Source of the DNA: Prosthecobacter sp.
Lineage (GTDB): Bacteria > Verrucomicrobiota > Verrucomicrobiia > Verrucomicrobiales > Verrucomicrobiaceae
NCBI GenBank assembly: GCA_017853885.1
Contig: JAFMIR010000019.1
Location: forward strand, 1 to 64,000
Direction: 5' to 3'
Length of the DNA stretch: 64,000 nt
This document shows positions 15,742 to 24,145 of the stretch, piece by piece; within the stretch, counting starts at the first letter, position 1; every line of letters starts with the position of its first letter. Both the position numbers and the translations under genes were made by a program. The notes under the pieces were generated by a model that ran no database searches, was not told the origin of the DNA, and was given only the letters and a program-made list of their open reading frames with translations.

Positions 15742-16661
15742 ATATTCTCCGAAACATTCTTGTCGCTGTGGATTTTTCCACCGCATCCCGGGCGGCTCTT
15801 CAACAGGCAGCGAGACTGGCGCTGCTCAGCAAGGCAAAGCTCTACGTGCTACATGTGGTGGATGCCGAGGCAGTGGAAACGCTGGCCGAAATGCTCGGCG
15901 ACGGATTTGAGCATCAGGCGGCACGTTCGCTCGAATCCGCCGCGGCGGTGCTTCCACGCTGGGCGGAGCGCTCAGAGCTGCCAGCTGATTACGATAGCAC
16001 CGTGGTGGCCGGTGATCCGCTGCATGAAATCCTCGATCACGTCGTCAGCACCCACGCGGATCTGATCGTGGCAGGCATCATAGGCAGGCATGGCGCCGCC
16101 CGGGGCACCGGTGCCGTCTCCGCCAAGCTGGCGAGAAAGTCACCAGTGCCCATACTGTTGGTGCGCCCGGATCATGCTCAACCCTTTCGCAAAATCACCG
16201 CTTGCGTGGACTTTTCCAGCCACTCGCAGGAGGTCATCCAGCAGGCATTCCGGATCGCTGCCCAAGATGGAGCGAAACTGGACTTCCTGCATGTGTGGCG
16301 CGAGCCCTGGGTGGTGATGCCAGAGGGGGACATGTTTGGCGAAGCTGAGCCGCCTGTGATCCTCTTTACCGAGAAAGAGCGCCTGCAGTATATGGAGAAT
16401 CTACGGCGGCGTCTGCACGTGCTCGTGGCAGGTGGGCAGCGCAGCCTTCCCCATTCCGAGGTGCTGCGCGAGGCGATGTCCTACGGCAGCGGCATACAGA
16501 TGCACGCGCAAGAAACCGGCACCGAACTCCTCGTCATCGGTGGCGGTAGCCGCACGGCTCTGCGTGAGATGCTGCTGGGTTCTACAGCGGAGCAGATGCT
16601 GGCGCAGACCTCCTGCTCTTTGCTTCTCGTAAAGACCGCATCCTCAACTCAGCCTTTTTGA
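15738..16661 (+). CDS. Tandem universal stress protein (two UspA domains)
   Basis: 307 residues with two UspA folds in series (about 1-148 and 152-302). Each begins with the expected strand and Asp: ILVAVDFSTASRAALQQA and ITACVDFSSHSQEVIQQAF. The second domain ends with a near-canonical nucleotide-binding loop, GGGSRTALREMLLGST; the first has a degenerate one (GIIGRHGAARG). This pattern, one ATP-binding and one degenerate half, is common in tandem Usp proteins of dormancy regulons. Coupled to the protease gene by an ATGA overlap. A cytoplasmic role in energy or redox stress is inferred from the family. Confidence 0.92.
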   Translation: MNILRNILVAVDFSTASRAALQQAARLALLSKAKLYVLHVVDAEAVETLAEMLGDGFEHQAARSLESAAAVLPRWAERSELPADYDSTVVAGDPLHEILDHVVSTHADLIVAGIIGRHGAARGTGAVSAKLARKSPVPILLVRPDHAQPFRKITACVDFSSHSQEVIQQAFRIAAQDGAKLDFLHVWREPWVVMPEGDMFGEAEPPVILFTEKERLQYMENLRRRLHVLVAGGQRSLPHSEVLREAMSYGSGIQMHAQETGTELLVIGGGSRTALREMLLGSTAEQMLAQTSCSLLLVKTASSTQPF

Positions 16662-16709
16662 TCCCACTGATTGCATATCCCCCAAACTCCACCTCAACCC
16701 ACCCACACC

Positions 16710-16994
16710 ATGTTAGCCAAATTCAACATCGAATACATCATCCAACCGGAACACAACAAGCGCCTCGACCATCACCTGACCGACGACCCGGTGGAGGCAG
16801 AGGATTTTCTCATGACTCTTCTGAGCATGGGAGCGCGGATCTGCTCGATCCAGCATGAGGGCCTGACGCTTGAACCGCCACAGGCAGACCGCATGCTCCG
16901 CGTAGCAGCCGAGCGGCTCTCGGCACGCCTCATCGGGCGTTGTTTGAACCTCGATACAGCGGCTGTGCGACATCGCTTCGGACTGGCGGCATGA
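16710..16994 (+). CDS. Conserved-looking hypothetical protein, 94 aa
   Basis: I do not recognise this protein. From the ATG at 16710 it has 94 residues, is soluble, and is mostly helical, with a short beta start (LAKFNIEYIIQPEH), an acidic middle and a helix RMLRVAAERLSARLIGRCLN. Upstream in-frame codons (from 16671) read as proline-rich leader and are less likely to be coding. It has no Cys pair, membrane segment or known motif. It lies 48 bases after the UspA gene and 48 bases before a heme lipoprotein on the same strand, so it is probably part of the same transcript. Confidence 0.55.
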   Translation: MLAKFNIEYIIQPEHNKRLDHHLTDDPVEAEDFLMTLLSMGARICSIQHEGLTLEPPQADRMLRVAAERLSARLIGRCLNLDTAAVRHRFGLAA

Positions 16995-17042
16995 GACGGC
17001 TGACAAGCTTTTTTAGGAAACTTTGGAACCTGTCACTCTGTT

Positions 17043-17486
17043 ATGAAACCGCTCACAAAGAAACTCATTCCGGGTGCGGCTATCCTTCTGGGATGCCTCG
17101 CAGCCTGTGCCAACTGCCCCCCCCACCGTGCCTCCACTCCGCAGGTGGATTTTGCGCAGCAGGTGAAACCTCTGCTGGAGTCACGCTGCCTAGAGTGCCA
17201 CCACTGGCGTTACCTTTGCGCGGGCTTGAACCTCGAAACGAAGACCTTGGCGATGAAAGGCGGGCGCAGTGGCCCGGTGATCATGCCCGGAGCACCGGAG
17301 CAAAGCCTGCTCTACCGCGTGCTGTTGCTGGGCCATGACAGTCCAGTGGCCATGCCTCCCACGCCGGAACGAGTGGAGGCTGAGGACCTAAAGATCCTGC
17401 ATGACTGGATCTTGCAAAAAGCTCCATGGCCCGCCGGCATTTACTTGGAACCTCCCCAAGACTGGCCATCCACTCGCACTAATTAG
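17043..17486 (+). CDS. PSCyt1-type cytochrome c lipoprotein
   Basis: 147 residues. The leader (KKLIPGAAILLGCLAACANC) carries lipobox-like LAAC, so the protein is probably lipid-anchored outside the inner membrane. The mature part has VDFAQQVKPLLESRCLECHH with a CxxCH heme-attachment site, followed by the LNLETKTLAMKGG and MPPTPERVEAEDLKILHDWI blocks typical of the planctomycete cytochrome c (PSCyt1, PF07635) domain; the methionine in the latter may be the distal heme ligand. Normally PSCyt1 is fused to PSD1 and other domains; here it stands alone. Just upstream of a PAS/GAF kinase, it might serve redox sensing or electron transfer under stress, but that is inference. Confidence 0.8.
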   Translation: MKPLTKKLIPGAAILLGCLAACANCPPHRASTPQVDFAQQVKPLLESRCLECHHWRYLCAGLNLETKTLAMKGGRSGPVIMPGAPEQSLLYRVLLLGHDSPVAMPPTPERVEAEDLKILHDWILQKAPWPAGIYLEPPQDWPSTRTN

Positions 17487-17539
17487 TGGTAATTTTCTTC
17501 TCATCATTCTTGAATTATATATAATAAAAAAATATATTA

Positions 17540-20500
17540 ATGCCATTATCTAAAAAACGGCGGTTAATCGCTTCACCTAAAAATCTGATAAGGTCGAAAT
17601 CCTCTCCCAAAGCAGAGGCAGCAACACCGGAACCGAAGATTGAATCATGGATAAGGCTGCAAAAGGCCTGCACCCGCCTCTGGCAGACTCAGGACCTTAA
17701 ACAAGGCCTGCAGGAGATGCTGAAGACCACGATTGAACTGCTGCATGCCGAATTCGGAATCATCCAGCTTTACGAACCCAAGGAAAAGGTGCTGCGCATC
17801 GCAGCACAGAAAGGCTTTAAAAAAGCCTTTCTCGACCATTTCCAAGAGGTCTCCGCCAAAGATGGTTCCGCCTGCGCGCGTGCCATGCGTCGGCTTACCC
17901 GGGTCGTCATTAAGGATGTAGAAAAAGATGCGCGCTTCGCGCCGCACCGTCACGTCGCCCGGGCAGTGGGATTTCGCGCAGTGCAGTCAACGCCCCTCGT
18001 ATCTAGGGAAGGCCGACTGCTGGGAATGATCTCCACGCACTTCCGGCAAGTCCATCGCCCGCAATGGGAGGAGTTCGAAAGCTTGGACCTTTATGCGTTG
18101 CATGCGGCCGATTTCCTCGAGCGTTGCAAAAGAGAGCAAATGCTGCGTGATCGGGAGAACAAGCTACGCCTAGCGCTCGATGCAGCGCGTGCCGGGACCT
18201 GGTCATGGAATGCCAAAAGCCAAGAGGCATCATGGGACACGCGTTTTGATACACTCTACGATTTACCCCGCAACCACCCCCGCAGCACTGAAACCTGGCT
18301 TGAGCGCGTGCATCCGAATGATCGTCCCGCTTTGATAGCAGAGATCAAACGCGTGACCAGCCAAGTTGGGGATGGAAATTGGGATGTAGAGTTTCGCTCC
18401 ATCCACCGGGATGGCAGAATCGTCTGGCATCATGGTCGAGGACACGCCGTTTGTGATGAAAAGGGCAAGTTGGAGCGCCTCGACGGCATCGATCTCGACA
18501 TCACCGAGCGCAAGAGGGCTGATGATGCGCTGCGAGATAGCGAGGCTAACCTGCAAAAATTCATCGGCACAGCCGCCGTCAGCCTAGTGCGTATGACAAG
18601 CGACCTGCATTATAATGCAGTCAATCAAGCTTATGCCACGTTGGTGGGTATCCCTATGGACCAGATCATCGGGCGCAGGTTGGATGAGGTTTTAGGAAAG
18701 AGAGCGATGGAAAGGATACAGCCTTATGTGGAGCGAGTGTTGCGTGGCGAACGGGTAGAGTATGAACTGGAGATGCCATATAAGGTCACAGGCTCGCGAT
18801 GGATTCAAGTGATCTACATGCCAGATCGGGACATAGATGGCACCATTGTCGGCTGGGTTGCCTCGATCACCGACATCACGGATCGCAAAAAGATCGAGGA
18901 TGCACTACGCGAAAACGAGACACGGTTGCGGATGGCGGCAGCGGCTGGCAACGTGGGGCTCTGGGATTGGGATCTGCAAACCAATGCAGTGTATTTTTCG
19001 CCAGAATGGAAACACCAGTTGGGATTTGCGGGTAGTGAGATTACCGAGAACTTCGAAGGGTGGCATAGCCGTTTGCATCCAGATGATTTGGATGCGGCAC
19101 TCAAGAGTGTACGATCTTTCCTCAAAAATCCTGATAAGCCTTATCAGGCAGAATTGCGCTTCCGTCACAATGATGGAAGATACACGTGGATTCACACGCG
19201 TGCCGAAGTGCTTCGTGATGAAAAGGGAAAAGCGATTCGCATGCTGGGATGTCATACTGACATCACAGATCGCAAAGAGGCTGAGCAAAGGCTGCGTGAA
19301 GCAAACGCCACCCTTGAGCTTCGTGTGAACGAGCGAACGGAAGAAATTCGAAAGAGCGAGGAGCAATACCGTCTTCTCTTTGAATGGAACCCCAATCCAA
19401 TGTGGATATCCGATAGTCGCACGTTGCGGTTTCTGAAAGTAAACGAGGCGGCTGTAAAGCTTTACGGCTGGACGCGTGAGCAGTTCGCTGAAATGACGAT
19501 CAAAGACATCCGTCCGGCGCATGAGATACCAAAACTGCTGCAAGCACTTCCCAATCAAGATAGCGCACAATCACTCGGGGTGGGTGAATGGCGTCATTGG
19601 AAGAAAGACCATACTCCGATGGATGTGGAGGTGACTATCAGTAGCATTCAGTTCATGGGGGCAGAAGCACGGCTGGCCTTGGTCAAAGACATTACGCTAC
19701 GCAAAAAGGTGGAGCAGGCTTTGCAGGCAGATCTTGTCGCCAACAAGAAATTGGCTGAACTTGGCATACTATCCGCACAGAAGGGCGATCTTCAACCAGT
19801 GCTGTCGTCTGTACTTTCAGCGGCGATCGCCATCACTGGAGCAGATTTTGGCAACATCCAGCTCGCAAGCGAAGATGAGCTAGAATTGCGAATTGTGGCA
19901 CACCAAGGCTTTCCTCAGTGGTGGCTGGATTTCTGGGAACACAATACCCAAGATTTAGGCATTTGTGGCAAAGTATTGCAGAGTGGGAAGCGGCTAATTG
20001 TGAAGGATGTGAACAAATGCCCTGTTTTCGCAGGCACAAAAGCACTTCAGATTCAGCGCAGAGCTGGAGTGAAGGCGCTGCAATGCACACCGCTGGTGAG
20101 TCGATGCGGCAAAGTGCTGGGCGTTTTCTCGACACACTATCGAAACATTCAACAGCCAGATGAACGCACACTTAGCCTCCTAGATCTACTTGCCCGTCAA
20201 GCTGCCGATCTCATCGAGAGGTCTCAATCGGAAGCCGCCTTGCGTGCTAGTGAAACCAAATACAGAGAATTGTATGAAACTCTGCACGATGCATATGTCA
20301 GTGTGGACATGGAGGGAAATATTCAAGAATTTAACTCCGCCTATATGTCGATGATGGGCTATTCCGAGGATGAACTAAAGGGTTTGAATTACATCGATTT
20401 GACGCCCTCCAAATGGCACAAAATGGAAGCACGCATCGTGCGACAACAAATTCTGCCCCGTGGCTATTCTAGCATTTATGAGAAGGAGTATCGCCGAAAA

Positions 20501-21733
20501 GATGGCATTGTTTTCCCAGTAGAATTACGCACCTGCCTGATTCGTCATTCCAATGGCCAGCCTCAAGGCATGTGGGCCATTATGCGAGACATCACCAAAC
20601 GCAAAGAGGCCGAGACACGCATGAGGGATCTGAATGCTGAGCTTGAGCGCCGCGTGGATGAACGGACTCAGGAACTGCTGCAGCGAGAAGAGCGTTTGCG
20701 AGCTATTTTGAACACAGTCGTGGATGCCATCATCACGATTGATGGGCGAGGCACCATCCAAAGCGTAAATCCAGCCACCGAAAAAATGTTTGGATACATG
20801 GAGGCCGAGATGATTGGCCAGAATGTCAAAATGCTAATGCCATCTCCTCACCGTGAGGCGCATGACAGCTACCTCGAAAGATTTCATCGAACCGGCGAGA
20901 AACTTGTCATCGGCATAGGGCGGGAAGCACGAGGTCAGCGCAAAAATGGAACTCTTTTCCCCATCGAAATTGCAGTCAGTCAGGTAAACCATTCCGAGAT
21001 CTTTACCGGAGTGATACGTGACATCAGCCACAGACGAGATCTCGAGAAGGAGGTTCTGAAGATCAGTGAGAATGAACGGGCATCTATCGGACAAGACCTG
21101 CATGACGACCTTGGACAGCAACTGGCTGGGATTTGGCTCCTCTGTGATTCGATCAAAGACGGCTTATCCCGCGAAGGATCCGCCGAGTTACCCAATGCCA
21201 CTAAGATCACAAAACTCCTCAAAAACGCGCTTTCACTAACGCGATCGTTGGCGCGTGGCCTGCATCCGGTCGCAGTGCAGGCAGGCGGACTGGCGAATGC
21301 CTTGAATGAACTTGCTAGTCGAACTAGAACAACATCTCACATAGATTGTCGTTTCACCTGCGGCCAGTCTATCTCGATAGAAGAAACCGTTGCAACGCAT
21401 CTCTATCGCATTGCACAAGAGGCTGTCAGTAACGCTGTGAAGCACACAGATGCGAAATCCATCAAGATTGAACTCAAGGCAGATAGTGAATCGATTACTC
21501 TTTCAGTGGAGAATGATGGCCACGCAAAGAGCAAAGAGATTAGTCGGCTCGAAAAAAAGCCCAACGGCATGGGATTGAAAATCATGCGCTATCGTGCGGA
21601 CATGATTGGCGCAGTTCTTGCCATGAAAAGCCCTACTTTAGGCGGTGGCACCATCGTTGTATGCACGGTCCCTATACACAGCCCCCCCTCCCCTACCAGC
21701 CATGAGCAAGAAACAACCGACGACGCCATCTAA
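17540..21733 (+). CDS. Giant cytoplasmic PAS/GAF sensor histidine kinase (NarX/DegS-type)
   Basis: 1,397 residues with no membrane segment, so a soluble multi-input sensor. Approximate order: GAF (45-200), PAS (205-330), PAS (335-455), PAS (460-588), short coiled coil, PAS (612-735), GAF (755-905), PAS (913-1040), coiled coil, PAS (1055-1175), HisKA_3 dimerisation with phospho-acceptor H1188 in QDLHDDLGQQ, and a HATPase domain (about 1285-1385; HLYRIAQEAVSNAVKHTDA is the N box, GMGLKIMRYRA the G region). The PAC ends (VxDITDRK-type) repeat after most PAS units, suggesting internal duplication. No receiver domain is fused; the next gene, overlapping its end, supplies it. A very AT-rich leader (17505-17539, containing TATAAT at 17520) may hold its promoter. 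The signals are unknown. Confidence 0.95.
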   Translation: MPLSKKRRLIASPKNLIRSKSSPKAEAATPEPKIESWIRLQKACTRLWQTQDLKQGLQEMLKTTIELLHAEFGIIQLYEPKEKVLRIAAQKGFKKAFLDHFQEVSAKDGSACARAMRRLTRVVIKDVEKDARFAPHRHVARAVGFRAVQSTPLVSREGRLLGMISTHFRQVHRPQWEEFESLDLYALHAADFLERCKREQMLRDRENKLRLALDAARAGTWSWNAKSQEASWDTRFDTLYDLPRNHPRSTETWLERVHPNDRPALIAEIKRVTSQVGDGNWDVEFRSIHRDGRIVWHHGRGHAVCDEKGKLERLDGIDLDITERKRADDALRDSEANLQKFIGTAAVSLVRMTSDLHYNAVNQAYATLVGIPMDQIIGRRLDEVLGKRAMERIQPYVERVLRGERVEYELEMPYKVTGSRWIQVIYMPDRDIDGTIVGWVASITDITDRKKIEDALRENETRLRMAAAAGNVGLWDWDLQTNAVYFSPEWKHQLGFAGSEITENFEGWHSRLHPDDLDAALKSVRSFLKNPDKPYQAELRFRHNDGRYTWIHTRAEVLRDEKGKAIRMLGCHTDITDRKEAEQRLREANATLELRVNERTEEIRKSEEQYRLLFEWNPNPMWISDSRTLRFLKVNEAAVKLYGWTREQFAEMTIKDIRPAHEIPKLLQALPNQDSAQSLGVGEWRHWKKDHTPMDVEVTISSIQFMGAEARLALVKDITLRKKVEQALQADLVANKKLAELGILSAQKGDLQPVLSSVLSAAIAITGADFGNIQLASEDELELRIVAHQGFPQWWLDFWEHNTQDLGICGKVLQSGKRLIVKDVNKCPVFAGTKALQIQRRAGVKALQCTPLVSRCGKVLGVFSTHYRNIQQPDERTLSLLDLLARQAADLIERSQSEAALRASETKYRELYETLHDAYVSVDMEGNIQEFNSAYMSMMGYSEDELKGLNYIDLTPSKWHKMEARIVRQQILPRGYSSIYEKEYRRKDGIVFPVELRTCLIRHSNGQPQGMWAIMRDITKRKEAETRMRDLNAELERRVDERTQELLQREERLRAILNTVVDAIITIDGRGTIQSVNPATEKMFGYMEAEMIGQNVKMLMPSPHREAHDSYLERFHRTGEKLVIGIGREARGQRKNGTLFPIEIAVSQVNHSEIFTGVIRDISHRRDLEKEVLKISENERASIGQDLHDDLGQQLAGIWLLCDSIKDGLSREGSAELPNATKITKLLKNALSLTRSLARGLHPVAVQAGGLANALNELASRTRTTSHIDCRFTCGQSISIEETVATHLYRIAQEAVSNAVKHTDAKSIKIELKADSESITLSVENDGHAKSKEISRLEKKPNGMGLKIMRYRADMIGAVLAMKSPTLGGGTIVVCTVPIHSPPSPTSHEQETTDDAI

Positions 21734-22373
21734 AAAAGTCTTCATTGTGGATGATCATCCCGTTTTTCGCGATGGGATCATCCGCATTGCATCAGCCATT
21801 CCTGGTGTTGTCGTATGCGGTGAGGCAGATAACGCAGTGGATTCTTTTGAAGCGATCAACAAACTTAATCCTGATCTGGTCCTCATGGACATCAACCTGC
21901 CTGGAAAAAGCGGGCTAGAGCTACTTCAAGACGTACATGCCATGTGCCCTGAATTGCCCATCTTGGTCATTTCCATGCATGATGAGCAACTGTATGCCGA
22001 GCGTGTCCTACGCGCTGGTGGTCGTGGCTATATCATGAAGCAGGCCGGACCAGACATCATGCGTGATGCCATCAACAAAGTTTTGAACGGCCAAGTCTAT
22101 GCAAGTGAGAAGACGGCAGCGACGATTCTCGATGCACTCTCAAGACCCCGTTCCGCGAGCAGCACCTCGGTGCTCAGCAAGTTGACGGATCGAGAGCTCG
22201 AGGTCCTGCGCCTTATCGGTCACGGCAAAGACACCCACGAAATCTCTGACTCACTTCACATTAGCACCAAAACCGTGGACACGCATCGCAGTCATCTGCG
22301 AGAGAAATTGGCCGTAAAAGGCAACACTGAACTCATTCACTATGCCGTGAGATGGGTTGGTGAACAGGTGTGA
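21702..22373 (+). CDS. NarL/FixJ-type response regulator
   Basis: 223-residue partner of the preceding kinase. I chose the ATG at 21702, which overlaps the kinase end by 32 bases and removes a proline-rich extension. Receiver domain: acidic pocket DD (17-18, in FIVDDHPVF), phospho-acceptor D63 (LMDINLPG), Ser in ISMHD and Lys in YIMKQA. A LuxR-type helix-turn-helix follows (about 158-215): LTDRELEVLRLIGHGKDTHE and STKTVDTHRSHLREKL. Phosphorylation by the kinase should let it bind DNA and switch on genes. The neighbouring stress genes are the most likely targets, and the half-site cluster at 14841 is one candidate site; both are inferred. Confidence 0.95.
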   Translation: MSKKQPTTPSKKVFIVDDHPVFRDGIIRIASAIPGVVVCGEADNAVDSFEAINKLNPDLVLMDINLPGKSGLELLQDVHAMCPELPILVISMHDEQLYAERVLRAGGRGYIMKQAGPDIMRDAINKVLNGQVYASEKTAATILDALSRPRSASSTSVLSKLTDRELEVLRLIGHGKDTHEISDSLHISTKTVDTHRSHLREKLAVKGNTELIHYAVRWVGEQV

Positions 22374-22405
22374 GCCTTGATGCGGCGCGCTCGTCAGATG
22401 GTCAA

Positions 22406-22428
22406 GGCTGAACCAGCTTTTTTCAGCC
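22406..22428 (+). terminator. Possible terminator hairpin after the response regulator
   Basis: GGCTGAA (22406-22412) pairs with TTCAGCC (22422-22428), 33 bases after the regulator stop; flanking TGCGGC/GCCGCA may extend the pairing. The T-run lies in the loop and 3' arm rather than after the stem, so termination would be weak at best. Confidence 0.25.
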
Positions 22429-22567
22429 GCATGATCATCCATTTCTCAGTCTTTGGCTGAGATGCATCGGGAGGTGCAGCCGATTGTCGTTTTTGATCGG
22501 ATTTCTAACATCGCGCATGGGAAGTTTATGCGGATAACCTCCCCATCACTTCATCGTGGTGCCAATG

Positions 22568-22590
22568 CCGGTGCGTTTTTTTCGCACCGG
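22568..22590. repeat. Perfect 8-bp hairpin with a seven-T loop before the 198-aa gene
   Basis: CCGGTGCG (22568-22575), seven T, then CGCACCGG (22583-22590), ending 41 bases before the ATG at 22632. The stem is perfect and GC-rich, but no T-run follows, so it is not a standard terminator. It would lie in the 5' leader of the next gene and could protect or regulate that message. Confidence 0.45.
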
Positions 22591-22631
22591 GAAATTCCGC
22601 AGAACACCATCAACTGCCGATTGCATGCGCT

Positions 22632-23228
22632 ATGAAATCCACCAGCCTCACATCAACTACTGAATCACCATCTGAATCCACAAGCTCGCTACCCCATTCT
22701 GATTTGCGTGCCTTTAATGTGGTCGCTTTTTATAACGACTTGTCTGATGGACTTCATGCCAAGGCAGTTTTTGAGCGGCTCAAAAATACCCTCTTGTCAT
22801 TTGTTCACGTCAACACCTTTGCGTGGAGCGTGCAGCAACTTGAGCGTGAGGAGGTTCGATCCAAAGCTTTTCCAATTGTTCGACATGCAGGAATGGTCGT
22901 CATCGCATCGCATGCCAAGCAATTTCCGCGCGGGGATATCGCTCAGTGGCTTGACGACTGCCTTGCGGATCGTTCTCCCGATGCCCCTCTTTTTGTGGCA
23001 CTAGATGGAGGGGATAACTCTTACGGCAATGGAACAGGCGCAGTGATGGACGAGTTTGCGGGCAGGCATGGTTCCAAAATCATCCACAACGAAAAGTTTG
23101 AGGAGGCGATAAACTTCTCATCTGCCCTGCAGTGGGTCTGCAGCCAACCTGTATACGCAAACGGCAGCTGGAAGAATCCCAGCGTGCGCGCCTCAAGAGT
23201 GCCACGTCACTTTGGAATCAATGACTAA
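22632..23228 (+). CDS. Hypothetical protein of the stress island, 198 aa
   Basis: I cannot name this protein. After a Ser/Thr-rich tail (1-25), it shows an alternating alpha/beta pattern: strand FNVVAFYND, helix GLHAKAVFERLKNTL, a region with FAWSVQQL, strand AGMVVIASHA, helix DIAQWLDDCLA, strand PLFVALDGG, and a short C-terminal region ending RVPRHFGIND. This resembles a receiver- or flavodoxin-like fold, but no phospho-acceptor or ligand loop is clear. Proteins of similar layout occur in other bacteria beside stress genes, by my recollection. It follows the kinase-regulator pair after 258 bases, with a hairpin in the leader, and precedes a DUF2934 gene. Confidence 0.7.
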   Translation: MKSTSLTSTTESPSESTSSLPHSDLRAFNVVAFYNDLSDGLHAKAVFERLKNTLLSFVHVNTFAWSVQQLEREEVRSKAFPIVRHAGMVVIASHAKQFPRGDIAQWLDDCLADRSPDAPLFVALDGGDNSYGNGTGAVMDEFAGRHGSKIIHNEKFEEAINFSSALQWVCSQPVYANGSWKNPSVRASRVPRHFGIND

Positions 23229-23254
23229 AAACCTTTTATGCTTTTCACCCTGAC

Positions 23255-23512
23255 ATGAAAAACACAAACCCCATGAGCAAAGACCCTTATTCCAATTCAT
23301 CCACATTGAAGACGGAAGCCACCCGAATCTTGGCGCACCAGCTTTGGGAAAGGGCTGGCTGTCCACACGGCCATGACCTGCACTTCTGGCATGAAGCCGA
23401 ACAACTGTTGCAGGAGTCGACCCATACTAAGCCCAGTGCCAATGGGAGTGGTAACGGTTCCTTGAGACGTCGTGCACAACCTACCGCAAAAAAATCACCG
23501 AAGTCTGTATAA
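23255..23512 (+). CDS. DUF2934 domain protein
   Basis: 85 residues; the start could also be the second ATG at 23273. The core, RILAHQLWERAGCPHGHD then FWHEAEQLL (about 24-52), is the DUF2934 signature: a helix with A-x-x-L-W-E, G-x-P-x-G and W-x-x-A-E. The C-terminal third is low complexity and basic (RRRAQPTAKKSPKS), suggesting binding to nucleic acid or an acidic partner. The function of the family is not known; members often sit in clusters with small heat shock proteins, as here, where an Hsp20 gene follows after 99 bases. Confidence 0.8.
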   Translation: MKNTNPMSKDPYSNSSTLKTEATRILAHQLWERAGCPHGHDLHFWHEAEQLLQESTHTKPSANGSGNGSLRRRAQPTAKKSPKSV

Positions 23513-23611
23513 TCGCCCCCAAGCATTACCGGTGCGGCCGCCTTACGGCAGGCAGCCGCGAATTACCGGATCAAGCAGTGCCGCAACCCAAACCTCAAAT
23601 TAGCAAATAAC

Positions 23612-24064
23612 ATGAATACTCTGACAAGCTGGAACCCTCTGCGAGATCTTAGCCATCTCGAAAACCGCCTCGAACGCCTCTGGGGATCGCGCTTTCCTTG
23701 GCGTAATGGTGAAAAAGAAACCATGACCGTCACAGAATGGACACCTCTCGTGGACATCAGTGAGGACATCAATGAATACCTCGTCAAAGCCGAGCTGCCC
23801 GAGCTCAACAAGCAAGATGTGAAGGTAAGCGTCGAGAACGGCGAGTTGACCATCTCCGGCGAGCGCAAGGCACAAAAAGAAGAAAAGGGGAAAAAGTTTC
23901 ACCGCATCGAGCGCTCGTATGGCAGCTTTGTGCGCAGCTTTACCCTTCCGGAGACGGTGAGTGCGAACAAAGTTACTGCGGAATTCAAAGAGGGTGTGCT
24001 AAGCGTGCATCTCCCCAAAGATGAGCAGGCCAAGCCTCGGACCATCGAGGTCAAAGTTCAGTGA
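23612..24064 (+). CDS. Hsp20 family small heat shock protein (second copy)
   Basis: 150 residues, a canonical class A-like small heat shock protein. The N-terminus has LTSWNPLRDLSHLENRLERL, typical of bacterial Hsp20 next to a GWRNGEK-like linker. The alpha-crystallin domain (about 42-140) includes WTPLVDISEDINEYLVKAEL, ENGELTISGERK, the FVRSFTLPETV strand, and the consensus A-x-F-x-x-G-V-L as AEFKEGVLSVHLPK. It is closer to the family consensus than the Hsp20 at 13466, so the two probably differ in clients or control. It sits 81 bases before the phosphorylase start. Confidence 0.95.
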   Translation: MNTLTSWNPLRDLSHLENRLERLWGSRFPWRNGEKETMTVTEWTPLVDISEDINEYLVKAELPELNKQDVKVSVENGELTISGERKAQKEEKGKKFHRIERSYGSFVRSFTLPETVSANKVTAEFKEGVLSVHLPKDEQAKPRTIEVKVQ

Positions 24065-24145
24065 GCCATGCTGATTATCTGGGCGGGGATAGGGGCTCAT
24101 TTTCATGCTTCGTATCCCCGCCTGGAACTCTTCCTGTTCTCACCC

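Noticed and set aside
18905..19570. 221-codon minus-strand frame inside the kinase gene
   Set aside because: Overlaps well-formed PAS domains of the kinase; no ribosome site or recognisable product.
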